NCBI GenBank assembly: GCA_910583525.1
Contig: CAJTXL010000013.1
Span: 1 to 64,000 of the forward strand
DNA from: an uncultured Muribaculaceae bacterium
GTDB lineage: Bacteria; Bacteroidota; Bacteroidia; Bacteroidales; Muribaculaceae
Length of the DNA stretch: 64,000 bases
Direction of reading: 5' to 3'
Numbering within the stretch: the first letter of the stretch is position 1; each line of letters opens with the position of its first letter. Below the pieces are notes generated by a model, which searched no databases, was not told the DNA's origin, and saw only the letters and a program-made list of their open reading frames with translations. The translations under genes and the position numbers were made by a program. This document shows, piece by piece, positions 7,842 to 17,371 of the stretch.

Positions 7842-9890
7842 ATGCACAACGGACTTCTGAAGAAAATACTCATAGCCCTTGCGGCTACCATTGTGATAGT
7901 GTATTTCTATCCGCACCCCGAGGCCAACCGATTCAACTACGAAGAGGGGCGCCCATGGAACTATTCGAAGCTGATAGCCCCGTTCGACATTCCGGTGCAC
8001 CCCGATTCGGCGACACTGCTTGCGGCACACGATACTCTCGAAGCGCACTTTGTGCCGATTTACGAGTTGAACCAGCTGATTATCGATACGATAGTGAGCC
8101 GATTGCCCGAAGCTCCCGACAAAAGGCTGCGCAACCGGCTTGCATCCGAGCTTCGGACTGTGTACGCCTCGGGCGTGGTTGACATGCGTACCAAAGACGA
8201 GATATCGGCAGGACGTCTTCCGAAAGTGCGTATTCTCGACAAGAACGTGCTGAGCGAGATGTCTACTTCGGCGTTCGCATCGCCACGCGACGTATATGTG
8301 TACCTCGACTCGGTGCTCACCGACTCGGCTCTGCACCAGTATTTTGTACGCTCGAAGCTTCCGAGTCTGCTGCTGCCCAACTATACACGCAACGACGAAG
8401 AAAGCCGTCGGCATTACGAATACGACTATCTGACACTTACGGCCGACCGCGGCATCATACTTCAAGGGCAGACGGTGATTGACAAAGGGGCTATAATCAC
8501 GTCGCAGGACTTTACGAACCTGCGCACCTACGAAACAATGCTCGCGCAGCTGAACACCAGGCAGAACCAAAGCCAATGGCTTATGCTTCTCGGCCAGGCC
8601 GGTTATGTGGCACTTCTGCTGGCGTCGCTGATGGTGTATCTATATTTCTTCTGTCCCTCGATTTATACCAACCTGCGTGCCGTCATCTTCATTTATTGTA
8701 CGGTGACGCTGTTCTTCCTTGTCGGCATCGGGCTTAACCATTTTGTGGCACAGGGCATATATATAGCGCCGATGATGATTGTGCCGATATTGGTGCTTGT
8801 ATTTTTCGACGGACGTACGGCGCTTTTTGTCACGGGCGTGCTCACGCTGATATGTGCCGGCGTGACATCGTTTGCCCTTGAGTTCATCTTTTTGCAGTTC
8901 TGTGCGGCCACTGCCGCCGTATTCTCGTTGCGTGAGCTGTCGCGCCGCGCCCAGCTTCTTCGCACTTCGGGCGTCGTCGCTGTTTCGTATCTTCTTGCAT
9001 ATGTGTCGCTTGAACTGCTGATGAACGGTTCGTTCGACGGTTTCACGTGGCGTATGGTCGCCATTCTTGTGGTGAACGCTGCTCTGACGTCGATGGCCTA
9101 TATATTGATGTTTGCGGTAGAACGTGTGTTCGGCTTCATATCGGTAGTCACGCTCGTAGAGCTTGCCGACATCAATGCACCGCTACTTATGCGTCTGTCG
9201 AACGAGTGCCCGGGCACATTTCAGCACTCTATTGCCGTGAGCAACCTTGCGAGCGACGCTGCGGCGCGTATCGGTGCCAACGTTCAGCTTGTGAGAGCCG
9301 GCGCTCTCTATCATGACGTAGGCAAACTTGCCAACCCGGCATTCTTCACCGAGAACCAGCACGGGGTGAACCCCCACGACGCCTTGCCGCCCGAACGCAG
9401 CGCCGCCATTGTGGTGAACCACGTCAACGATGGTCTGCAGCTTGCCGAACGTGCCGGACTGCCCGAACTTATACGCAGCTTCATACGCGAGCACCATGGT
9501 AAAGGCGTCGCCAAATATTTCTATCTCACTTATTGCAAGGCGCACCCCGACGAGGAGGTCGACAAGGCTCCGTTCGAATATCCCGGGCCGAATCCCCGAA
9601 GCCGCGAGACGTCGGTGCTAATGATGGCCGATGCCGTAGAGGCCGCGTCGCGTTCGTTGCAGACGCATACGCGTGAGGCCATCGCGGAGCTTGTAAACCG
9701 TATTATAGACGGCCAGATTGCCGACGGGCTGCATAACGAGTCGTCGCTGGCTTTCAAAGACGTGCAGACCATTAAGGACGCTTTCATCAAACGCCTGATG
9801 ACTATCTACCATTCGCGGATAGCCTACCCGACGGCGCCCAAAAGTCCGCAGTCCGAAAGCGGCGAGGCGCGAACAGATACACCACAATAA
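7842..9890 (+). CDS. 7TM-HD protein, PgpH-type c-di-AMP phosphodiesterase
   Basis: A 682-residue membrane protein with one N-terminal helix (about 7-22), an extracytoplasmic 7TMR-HDED-like domain (about 25-250), a block of seven membrane helices (about 265-455), and a cytoplasmic HD domain with H491-D492 (LYHDVGKLANP) and later REHHG. Proteins of this layout, such as Listeria PgpH, hydrolyse cyclic di-AMP. The spacing to the RSH gene is 18 nt with no promoter box seen, so they are probably co-transcribed. The substrate is by family, not shown by the sequence itself. Confidence 0.88.
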   Translation: MHNGLLKKILIALAATIVIVYFYPHPEANRFNYEEGRPWNYSKLIAPFDIPVHPDSATLLAAHDTLEAHFVPIYELNQLIIDTIVSRLPEAPDKRLRNRLASELRTVYASGVVDMRTKDEISAGRLPKVRILDKNVLSEMSTSAFASPRDVYVYLDSVLTDSALHQYFVRSKLPSLLLPNYTRNDEESRRHYEYDYLTLTADRGIILQGQTVIDKGAIITSQDFTNLRTYETMLAQLNTRQNQSQWLMLLGQAGYVALLLASLMVYLYFFCPSIYTNLRAVIFIYCTVTLFFLVGIGLNHFVAQGIYIAPMMIVPILVLVFFDGRTALFVTGVLTLICAGVTSFALEFIFLQFCAATAAVFSLRELSRRAQLLRTSGVVAVSYLLAYVSLELLMNGSFDGFTWRMVAILVVNAALTSMAYILMFAVERVFGFISVVTLVELADINAPLLMRLSNECPGTFQHSIAVSNLASDAAARIGANVQLVRAGALYHDVGKLANPAFFTENQHGVNPHDALPPERSAAIVVNHVNDGLQLAERAGLPELIRSFIREHHGKGVAKYFYLTYCKAHPDEEVDKAPFEYPGPNPRSRETSVLMMADAVEAASRSLQTHTREAIAELVNRIIDGQIADGLHNESSLAFKDVQTIKDAFIKRLMTIYHSRIAYPTAPKSPQSESGEARTDTPQ

Positions 9891-9917
9891 GGCGCTGTCG
9901 TTGCCGTTATAATATTG

Positions 9918-12900
9918 ATGCGCAGACACAGGCATAGAAGCTTATCATTGTGGTTTGTGGTGGCCGCCATAGCTGCCGCTCTGTCGCTCGGTGCCTGTTC
10001 GGCCAAGAAAAATACGGCAGGCAACCGGCGCTATCAGGAGTTCATAACCCGGTATAACATCTACTACAACGGCGACACTCACTACAAGGAGACACTTGCC
10101 GACATGGAGCGCAAGTATGAGGACGATTACTCGCGTCGTGTGTTCATGCACCCTGTCGAGGCCAAGGGCGAGGAAGGCGCGCCTCAGCCCTCGGGCGATT
10201 TCAACCGCTCGATAGAGAAGGCTCAGAAGGCCATACAGCTACGCTCGATAAAGAAGAAACCGGCCAAGAAAGCCGGAAAGCGAAACGACCCTAAGTACAA
10301 GGAGTGGATGAAGCGCGACGAGTACAATCCGTTTCTGCACAATGCGTGGATGATGATGGGTCGCGGCCAGTACTACAATGGCGATTTTCTGGGCGCGGCA
10401 TCGACGTTCTTCTATGTCAGCCGCCATTTCACATGGCTGCCGGCGACGGTGGTCGAGGCCAAGCTGATGCAGGCGCAGTCGTATGTTGCGCTCGGCTGGC
10501 TTTTCGAGGCCGAGATGATACTTACGCGCATAAAGCACGACGAGCTGACAAACAACCGTCTGCGTCGGCTTTACAACTTTGTGTATGCCGACTACTTTCT
10601 GCATGCCGATAAATATGAAGAGGCATTGCCCTTCCTTGTCGAGGCCGTCAAGGGCGCAAAAGGGGCGCAGAAGACAAGGCTGAACTTCCTTTTGGGGCAG
10701 GTCTATGCCCGTCTCGGCGAGAAAGAAAAGGCATACAAGGCTTTCGATGCGGCCGGAAGTGCCTCGTCGGCCTCGTACCGCACCAAGTTCAATGCCCGTA
10801 TAAAACAGTCGGAGGTCTTCACAGGCGCCGACATAGAGCCTGAGGTGAAAGCACTACGGCGTATGACTCGCTACGACCGCAACAAGGACTATCTCGACCA
10901 GGTGTACTATGCCATAGGCAATCTTTACCTCAGCCGCGGCGACACGGCGAGGGCGATAGAAAATTACGAGCTTGCCAACGAGAAATCGACACGCAACGGC
11001 ATCGACAAGGCCATGAACCAGCTGAAGCTCGGCGAACTGTACTTTGTGCGCCGCAACTACGAAAAGGCCCAGCCGAGCTATGCCGAGGCGGTGCCGCAGC
11101 TGCCTGCCACATATCCGGGCTACGATATGCTGAAACGGCGCAGCGACGTGCTCGACGAGCTTGCGGTGTACTCGCAGAATGTAAATTTACAGGATTCGCT
11201 ACTGCGCCTTGCGGCCATGCCCACCGACCAAAGGCTGAAAGTGATAGAAAAGATAATAGAGGAACTCAAGGAAAAAGAGCGAAAAGAGGCCGAGGAGGCC
11301 CGTCGAGAGGAATACCTTGCCCAACAGGCCGCCAACGGCAATACTTTGCAGGACGACAATACGCAATCGTTTGTAATCAACTCCGACAACTCTTGGTATT
11401 TCTACAATACGGCCACCAAGAACGCCGGCAAGACGGAGTTCCAGAAGCGTTGGGGCTCGCGCAAGCTCGAAGACAACTGGCGCCGTCGCAACAAGGCATC
11501 GTTCAATACCGACGATTTCGATGCGGCGACAGCCGAGGGCGGCGAAGACGGCGACGCTCCGACCGACGCAGAAAACGAAACTCCGGCAACCGAAGCCGAC
11601 GAGAAAGAGCTTGCCGCTGCCGACGACCCACACAAGCCCGAATACTACCTCGCACAGATACCTCAGACCGACGAAGAGAAGGCGACAGCACACGAAGTCA
11701 TACAGGAAGGTCTGTACAACATGGGTGTGATACTCAAAGACAAACTTGAGGATTTTCCGGCGTCGCTGGCCGAGTTCGACCGCCTGCTTGCCGACTATCC
11801 CGACAACATCTACCGCCTTGACGCCTACTACAACCTCTACCTGATGTTCATGCGGCAGGGCAAGGAGGCTGAGGCCGAGCACTATCGGCAGCTTATACTG
11901 CGCGATTTCGCCGAGTCGAAATACGGCATCGCCATGGCCGACCCGAATTATCTTGACAACCTGCGCACGATGGACGAGCGCCAGCAGGTGCTCTACGACG
12001 CCACTTACGAAGCTTATCTCGACAACCGCAACGGCGATGTGCACGAGGCATATGCGACGATGAGCCGCGACTATCCCATGAGCAAAATCATGCCTAAGTT
12101 TATGTTCCTCGACGCTTTGGCCTATGTGACCGAACGCGACGCCGAGAAGTTCAACGCCGTCCTCCGTGAGCTGCTTGAACGTTACCCCGACACCGACATC
12201 ACGCCGGTTGCCGCCGCGTGGCTCAAAGGTATGGCTCAGGGACGTGAACTGCAGGCCGGAGAAAGCAATCTTCGCGGCATGATTTGGGATTTGAAACTCA
12301 CCAACGACAGCATAGCGGCCGAGGGCGGCAATGCCCCGGCGGAGTTCGACCTCAACCCGGATACGCGTCAGCTGCTTGTGTTCACGTTCGCTACCGACGA
12401 GGTGCCCTCGAATCTGTTGCTGTATGAAATCGCCCGACATAATTTCCGCTCTTTCGTGGTGAAGGATTTCGACCTCGAACCGATGAATTTCGGCCGCTTG
12501 GGCATGATTGTCGTCCGCGGTTTCGGCGATATGGACGAACTGAACCACTACCGCAAGGTCATGGCGTCGTCCGACGATTTCAAACTGCCGCGCGGAGTGC
12601 GTCCGATAGTCATAAGCGAGGCCAATTTCAAGCTTCTGATGGATGAGGGCCGTTCGTTCGATGAATATTTCAAGTATCTTGACGAGCAGAACTATGTTGA
12701 TGCTCAGGCAGGGCTTCTTGCTCCCGACGATATAGAGGAGTTGCCCGAAGAGCCGGTGGAGACTGTTGAGCCAAATGAGACTAATAAGCCCAATTTGTCC
12801 AATGAGGCCAACGATGAAGTTCCAACGCCCTCACCGGCGCCTTCGCCTGCGCCGACAGCACCAACCCCGGCACCGACGGCGCCTGCGCTTTCTCCTGCTC

Positions 12901-12986
12901 CGACTTCAGCTCCTGCGGCTCCACAGCCGGCTCCGATGCTTCCGCCGGGTTCAGAAGGCGACGATGACCCTTTGCTTGAAGATTAG
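9918..12986 (+). CDS. PorW/SprE-like TPR lipoprotein of type IX secretion
   Basis: A 1022-residue lipoprotein: signal peptide with lipobox LGAC (C27), then SAKK with no acidic signal, so it should stay on the periplasmic side. NRRYQEFITRYNIYYNG just after the cysteine is the N-terminal signature of PorW (Porphyromonas) and SprE (Flavobacterium), which support the T9SS translocon. TPR-like helical repeats fill about residues 130-450 and 540-780, separated by a charged, low-complexity linker. The C-terminus is a ~60-residue Pro/Ala-rich tail (PAPTAPTPAP-like), probably disordered. ATG 9918 is preferred over the TTG just before. Not a structural component by itself; other por/gld genes are absent here. 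Confidence 0.75.
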   Translation: MRRHRHRSLSLWFVVAAIAAALSLGACSAKKNTAGNRRYQEFITRYNIYYNGDTHYKETLADMERKYEDDYSRRVFMHPVEAKGEEGAPQPSGDFNRSIEKAQKAIQLRSIKKKPAKKAGKRNDPKYKEWMKRDEYNPFLHNAWMMMGRGQYYNGDFLGAASTFFYVSRHFTWLPATVVEAKLMQAQSYVALGWLFEAEMILTRIKHDELTNNRLRRLYNFVYADYFLHADKYEEALPFLVEAVKGAKGAQKTRLNFLLGQVYARLGEKEKAYKAFDAAGSASSASYRTKFNARIKQSEVFTGADIEPEVKALRRMTRYDRNKDYLDQVYYAIGNLYLSRGDTARAIENYELANEKSTRNGIDKAMNQLKLGELYFVRRNYEKAQPSYAEAVPQLPATYPGYDMLKRRSDVLDELAVYSQNVNLQDSLLRLAAMPTDQRLKVIEKIIEELKEKERKEAEEARREEYLAQQAANGNTLQDDNTQSFVINSDNSWYFYNTATKNAGKTEFQKRWGSRKLEDNWRRRNKASFNTDDFDAATAEGGEDGDAPTDAENETPATEADEKELAAADDPHKPEYYLAQIPQTDEEKATAHEVIQEGLYNMGVILKDKLEDFPASLAEFDRLLADYPDNIYRLDAYYNLYLMFMRQGKEAEAEHYRQLILRDFAESKYGIAMADPNYLDNLRTMDERQQVLYDATYEAYLDNRNGDVHEAYATMSRDYPMSKIMPKFMFLDALAYVTERDAEKFNAVLRELLERYPDTDITPVAAAWLKGMAQGRELQAGESNLRGMIWDLKLTNDSIAAEGGNAPAEFDLNPDTRQLLVFTFATDEVPSNLLLYEIARHNFRSFVVKDFDLEPMNFGRLGMIVVRGFGDMDELNHYRKVMASSDDFKLPRGVRPIVISEANFKLLMDEGRSFDEYFKYLDEQNYVDAQAGLLAPDDIEELPEEPVETVEPNETNKPNLSNEANDEVPTPSPAPSPAPTAPTPAPTAPALSPAPTSAPAAPQPAPMLPPGSEGDDDPLLED
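12770..12812 (+). repeat. Low-complexity AATGAGACTAATAAG-like stretch inside the CDS
   Basis: Within the PorW/SprE-like gene, just before the Pro/Ala codons, the DNA runs as short reiterations around AATGAGACTAAT and AATTTGTCCAATGAG, translated as ETNKPNLSNEAN. The base composition (A/T-rich) differs sharply from the flanking GC-rich codons and looks like an intergenic-type tandem repeat absorbed into the reading frame. The frame stays open. Confidence 0.4.
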
Positions 12987-13019
12987 CGGCACTTTCGCCG
13001 TTATATGGGCGAATTGTTG

Positions 13020-13027
13020 TAATTTTG
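13020..13027 (+). promoter_or_regulatory. Promoter -7 box for menA, almost touching the ATG
   Basis: TAATTTTG matches TAnnTTTG and ends 4 nt before the menA ATG. With the usual distance from this box to the transcription start, the mRNA would begin at or next to the start codon. No exact TTTG -33 element is seen. Confidence 0.6.
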
Positions 13028-13031
13028 CAAA

Positions 13032-13913
13032 ATGAAACGATTTAAATGTTGGCTCGAGGCCATGCGCCTGCGCACGCTGCCTGTTTCGGTGGCCGGGGTG
13101 CTTGCGGCCTGCGGCTATGCCGTCGGCGACGACTGCTTTGATTGGCTACCGGCGCTGCTTTGCCTGCTTTTTGCCGTTCTGTGCCAGATAGCGTCGAATT
13201 TCGCCAATGAGTATTTCGATTACCGTGCCGGTCGTGACCGGGTGGGACGCGAGGGGCCGCGACGCGGCGTGACCGAAGGCGATATTACGCCCAAGGCCAT
13301 GCTCGACGCCACTTTGCGGACACTCTCGATAGCGGCCGGTGTCGGTATGTGTCTTACCTTGTGGGGCGGCCTTTGGCTTATCCCAGTCGGGCTTGCCGTC
13401 GGTTTGGGAGTGTTTGCCTACAGCGCCGGTCCGTGGCCTCTGTCGACGCACTGTCTGGGCGAGGTCGCCGTGGTCGTTTTCTTCGGCATAGTGCCTGTGA
13501 ACCTCACATATTATATAATGGCGTCGCAATGGTCGATGCCTGTTTTCTTGGGCTCGGTAGCCATCGGTCTTATGGGCGCAAATGTGCTTATAGTGAACAA
13601 CTACCGCGATGCCGATGACGACCGCGCCGTCGGAAAGCATACCCTTGCCACGGTTTTCGGGCGTAGGCTTATGCCGTGGCTGTATGTTGCCAATGCCGTA
13701 GCCGCTGTTTTGCTTATGGCTGACATCTGGCCTGCGTTGGGGGCTTTGTGGGTTGCGATACCGTCGCTGTATCTGTACTGGAGCATCAGCGCGGCGTTGC
13801 GTATCAGAAAGCTCGCCGGTGCGCGACTTAATCCTTATCTTGGCATTACGTCGATGGGTATGTTTGCCTATTCATTGTTATTCTTAATTTCGGAGATATG
13901 CGCAAGTCTTTGA
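13032..13913 (+). CDS. menA: 1,4-dihydroxy-2-naphthoate polyprenyltransferase
   Basis: A 293-residue UbiA-family prenyltransferase with about eight membrane helices. The first aspartate-rich motif is NEYFDYRAGRD (N59, D63, D69) and the second is NNYRDADDD near residue 185. The opening WLEAMRLRTLPVSVAG matches MenA N-termini, which supports this start. MenA attaches the isoprenoid chain to dihydroxynaphthoate in menaquinone synthesis, the quinone of Bacteroidales respiration. Other men genes are not in the window. Its 3' end overlaps the next gene by 16 nt, so translation of the two is likely coupled. Confidence 0.88.
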   Translation: MKRFKCWLEAMRLRTLPVSVAGVLAACGYAVGDDCFDWLPALLCLLFAVLCQIASNFANEYFDYRAGRDRVGREGPRRGVTEGDITPKAMLDATLRTLSIAAGVGMCLTLWGGLWLIPVGLAVGLGVFAYSAGPWPLSTHCLGEVAVVVFFGIVPVNLTYYIMASQWSMPVFLGSVAIGLMGANVLIVNNYRDADDDRAVGKHTLATVFGRRLMPWLYVANAVAAVLLMADIWPALGALWVAIPSLYLYWSISAALRIRKLAGARLNPYLGITSMGMFAYSLLFLISEICASL

Positions 13914-15856
13914 CCGTCGGGACAAATATATATATTTCGACGCTTTACCGCTTTGTTTTGGCGCTGTTGCTGCTTTGGCTCACGCGCTTCGGGTTTATAT
14001 GGTATAACCACGATGTAGTGGGCGAACCTTCGGTTGCGGAAGCGCTAAGGCTTTCGATGCACGGGCTGCACTTCGACCTTTCGGCGGCGCTCTATTTCAA
14101 CGCGCTTTTCATAGCGATGCGCATCCTGCCGTTCGGATTTGTGTACAACCGCATATATCTTCGTATCAGCGATTGGGTATACTGGATTTGCAACGGCATA
14201 ATGCTTGCGATAAACGTCGGCGACACTCCGTACTACCGTTTTACGGGCGCACGTCTGCGTTGGAGCAATGTGCTCAATGTCACCACCGACTCTGAAATCG
14301 GCAACATCGTAGGCCAGTATGCAGGGTCGTACTGGTGGGCTTTCGTTGCCGGAGCTGCCGTGATAGCGCTGCTGGTGTGGCTGTCGCTGAGGGTGCGCAC
14401 TGTGCGCCCGTCGAAAAACATCGCATGGCCGTGGCGCACGCTGCTGTTCCTTGTTCTCGGCGGCCTTTGTGCCCTCGGTATGCGCGGCCGTGTAGGGTCG
14501 GGAATTCCATTGGCGATACCCGATGCGGCGTTTGTGGTTAAGACGCCTCCCGAAATCAACGCGGTGCTTAACTCGCCGTTCACCATATTACGCTCGCTCA
14601 ATGTGAAAAAGAGCAACCGCGAGGCTGTGTTAGAGTTTTTCGATGCGGAAGAACTTGCCGCAATACGCACTTCGGTGCACAAGGGTGCCGCGCCGGGGTC
14701 TTTGGACGGACGGAATGTGCTTGTCATCATCATAGAGAGCGGCGGCGCCGAGTGGGTCGACACGCTTTCGGCGTCCGGCCGGAGCGACAACCGTGGGCTT
14801 ATGCCCTTTCTTGATTCGTTGGCGTCGCGTTCGCTTGTCGTTCAGGATGTGATTGCTTCGAGCCGTTCGTCCTGTGGCGGAGCGACGTCGGTGCTGATGG
14901 GTTTTCCGGCGTTCGACCCCTTCTATTTCATGCTGTCGCCGTACAACAAGAATGTGGTGGATTCGCCGGCTCGTCTGCTTGCGGCCAAGGGACGTAAAAC
15001 GACGTTTTACTACGGTTGCAAGCACGGGTCGTTCAATATCGACCAGACGGCTTTCGCCTCGGGGCTTACACGTGTAATCGACCGGGAAGCGTACGGCAAT
15101 GATGCTGACTTCGACGGCGTCTGGGGCATTTTCGACGAGCCTATGGGCGAGTATGTCGCAAAAGACCTCACTGCCTTGGGCGAGCCTTTCTTTGCATCGT
15201 GGTTCACGGTTTCGGCACACGGGCCTTTCACTCTGCCTGAGGGCTGGGACACGTCGATGTTCCGACATCCCGAAGCATCGCCCGAAAGGGGACTTGAATA
15301 TACCGACTATGCCTTGCGGCGTTTCTTTGAGTTTGCCTCGCGTCAGCCGTGGTATGCCAACACGACCTTTGTAATAACCGCCGACCATGGCAACCGCGAT
15401 TTCAAGGGCACGGCATACGACAATGACTATCTGCGCAACCGCATACCGTTTATAGTCTATGCTCCCGACGGCTCTATAGAACCGGGGCGCGTGACGGGAC
15501 GTGTTGGGTCGCAATTCGACATTCCGGCCACCATACTCGGTCTTACGGGCTATGACGAGCCGTATGTGTCGGTAGGCAGCGACATGCTTTCGGACGGTTT
15601 CTGCGGCTACGGACTGGCGCGCACCGACGGCGGCAGCTATGTCGTTGTCGGGCCGAAGTACACCATATATACGAGCACCGATGTCAAGAACGTCGTTCAG
15701 GTTTACGACACGCAGGCCGACCCGTTGATGACGGCCGAGGCTGTCGATTATGACTGTGAAGAAGTGGCTGCGATGCTTCGTTGGGCGCAGGCGTTCCTAC
15801 AGGATTATACCACCCGCCTAAACGGCGATAAAATGACTATAGGGCATGAAAGATAG
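13898..15856 (+). CDS. LtaS-like sulfatase-fold phosphoglycerol transferase
   Basis: A 652-residue membrane enzyme: about five N-terminal helices (to residue ~195), then a periplasmic alkaline-phosphatase/sulfatase-fold domain. Metal-site residues are visible as E280 (VIIIESGGAEW), the candidate nucleophile T330 (GGATSVLMG), SAHGPF and ITADHGNRDF. The family (COG1368, lipoteichoic acid synthase-like) moves phosphoglycerol or related groups from phospholipid onto lipids or glycans. In Gram-negatives it may decorate envelope glycans; the acceptor is unknown. It overlaps menA by 16 nt and the following DUF6056-like gene by 11 nt, tying it to that pair. T330 as nucleophile is inferred. Confidence 0.82.
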   Translation: MRKSLTVGTNIYISTLYRFVLALLLLWLTRFGFIWYNHDVVGEPSVAEALRLSMHGLHFDLSAALYFNALFIAMRILPFGFVYNRIYLRISDWVYWICNGIMLAINVGDTPYYRFTGARLRWSNVLNVTTDSEIGNIVGQYAGSYWWAFVAGAAVIALLVWLSLRVRTVRPSKNIAWPWRTLLFLVLGGLCALGMRGRVGSGIPLAIPDAAFVVKTPPEINAVLNSPFTILRSLNVKKSNREAVLEFFDAEELAAIRTSVHKGAAPGSLDGRNVLVIIIESGGAEWVDTLSASGRSDNRGLMPFLDSLASRSLVVQDVIASSRSSCGGATSVLMGFPAFDPFYFMLSPYNKNVVDSPARLLAAKGRKTTFYYGCKHGSFNIDQTAFASGLTRVIDREAYGNDADFDGVWGIFDEPMGEYVAKDLTALGEPFFASWFTVSAHGPFTLPEGWDTSMFRHPEASPERGLEYTDYALRRFFEFASRQPWYANTTFVITADHGNRDFKGTAYDNDYLRNRIPFIVYAPDGSIEPGRVTGRVGSQFDIPATILGLTGYDEPYVSVGSDMLSDGFCGYGLARTDGGSYVVVGPKYTIYTSTDVKNVVQVYDTQADPLMTAEAVDYDCEEVAAMLRWAQAFLQDYTTRLNGDKMTIGHER

Positions 15857-17348
15857 TCGTCGCACTTTGCTTTATGTGTTTCCGATATTGGCCGTGTCGG
15901 CTTTTTTTGTGGCGATGTATGCCTTGCATCCGCCCTTGATTGATGACCTGGGCTACCATGTGCCGTTCGACAAGTACGGTGACCGCCTTTCGTGGAGCGA
16001 TTTCTTGTCGGGTTGGGCTACCGGTATGAAAGACCACTTTCTGCATGACAACGGACGGTTTGCCAACATGCTGTGTTCGACGAGCCTGCTTGCGTTCAAC
16101 CGTATTTTTGCTTCCTTGCTTCTCGGCGCAGGGGTCGGCGTGTGTATATGGCTCAGCTGCCGTCTTGCCGGGGTTTGGAAGCGTAATTTTATGCTGTGTA
16201 CCCTTGTCGCTTTCTTTTGGGTGTTTGCCTTGCCTTGGGCAGGATTTATGTTCGTGCTCGTTTTCGGCTTCAACTATGTGCTGCCTACGGCGATGGCGTT
16301 TGTGGCCCTCGATTTATTTTTGCATCGGCGCATCCGACATTGGTATTGGGCTTTCGCTCTCGGTGTTTTCGTGTCGGCGTGGCACGAGCTGTTCGGCGGC
16401 GCGCTATTGTGCGGAGTGGCCGCTGCTGCTGTCCTCGACAAGGACTACAGGAACTCTGCGGCCTGGGGGCTTTTGGCCGGCTTGGCCGTAGGGCTGCTGT
16501 ATCTTTACCTGACGCCGGGGTTCAGCTACAGGACTGAGAAGGTAGATTATTTCCAAGGTTTCAGGGAACCGCTCGACAGGGTTTCGTACGGTGTGCTTTT
16601 CTATCTGTTCATAGCACTTTCTGTCGTTGCCTTGTCGTGGCGCCGGTGGCGAAATTCATTGTCGATGACCCGTCTTGCCGTTTTTATGGCGATGGCTTTT
16701 GCCGGATGGGTGGTGTGGCGAACGTTTATGGCCGGAATACGCTCTACCTGGTGCATGGCTGCGGTATCAATCGTCGGCATCGTGTGGCTGCTTTGGCGTT
16801 CGCCATTGTTGGCGAAGTTCTCTAAAAGTGTTCAGAATGCGCTGTCGGTGCTTATGTGGGCGGCGATGGTGTTGAATTTGGGCGTGTGTCTGCCGTACTT
16901 CGTAAGGCTCGACCAAGAAGCCAAGGCTGCCGACAGGCTTTTGGCCGAAAATAACGGACAGCCTGTTTTCTTAGATTTTACACAGCAGAGAGAGACGCCT
17001 CGTTACCTTATCGGCAAACCGAATTTCGATGTGCTTAACCTGAAACCGTGCGCATACGAAAATGTGTTGCCGACCGTCCTGGAGCATTTCGTGCCTGATG
17101 ATGCCGAGAGTGTCGGCGAGGGCGTGACGGCATATTTCTATAAGGGACATATAGTGCTGCCGACGGATGCTCCGGCGGCGGAAGCACTTGCGCTCGACTT
17201 CGACGGTGTACCGTATGACCGCGACATCACGCTTGTGCCGTTCGCTTCGGCATGTGGCGGCCGGTGGCTCTACTGCAAGCCCGAGCGTCCTGTGGGTTGG
17301 GCGCCCGTAAGTGCCGGTGTGCGGAATGCGTTGTCCGAAAAACATTGA
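15846..17348 (+). CDS. DUF6056-like polytopic membrane protein, copy 1
   Basis: A 500-residue membrane protein with about ten or more hydrophobic helices. The first extracytoplasmic loop holds D33-D34 (LIDDLGYH) and D68-N-G-R (HDNGRFANML); a later motif is WHELFGGALLCG. The position of the acidic pair in the first loop resembles GT-C-fold glycosyltransferases, so a role in transferring sugars from lipid carriers is plausible but inferred. It is clearly paralogous to the next gene (shared YWAF..G..VS.WHE.FGGAL.CGV). It overlaps the LtaS-like gene by 11 nt. Confidence 0.7.
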   Translation: MKDSRRTLLYVFPILAVSAFFVAMYALHPPLIDDLGYHVPFDKYGDRLSWSDFLSGWATGMKDHFLHDNGRFANMLCSTSLLAFNRIFASLLLGAGVGVCIWLSCRLAGVWKRNFMLCTLVAFFWVFALPWAGFMFVLVFGFNYVLPTAMAFVALDLFLHRRIRHWYWAFALGVFVSAWHELFGGALLCGVAAAAVLDKDYRNSAAWGLLAGLAVGLLYLYLTPGFSYRTEKVDYFQGFREPLDRVSYGVLFYLFIALSVVALSWRRWRNSLSMTRLAVFMAMAFAGWVVWRTFMAGIRSTWCMAAVSIVGIVWLLWRSPLLAKFSKSVQNALSVLMWAAMVLNLGVCLPYFVRLDQEAKAADRLLAENNGQPVFLDFTQQRETPRYLIGKPNFDVLNLKPCAYENVLPTVLEHFVPDDAESVGEGVTAYFYKGHIVLPTDAPAAEALALDFDGVPYDRDITLVPFASACGGRWLYCKPERPVGWAPVSAGVRNALSEKH

Positions 17349-17371
17349 TATATATCGACAGATAGTTTTAG

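Noticed and set aside
11199..12548. Minus-strand frame inside the PorW/SprE-like gene
   Set aside because: Shadow of a gene with clear lipoprotein and TPR features.
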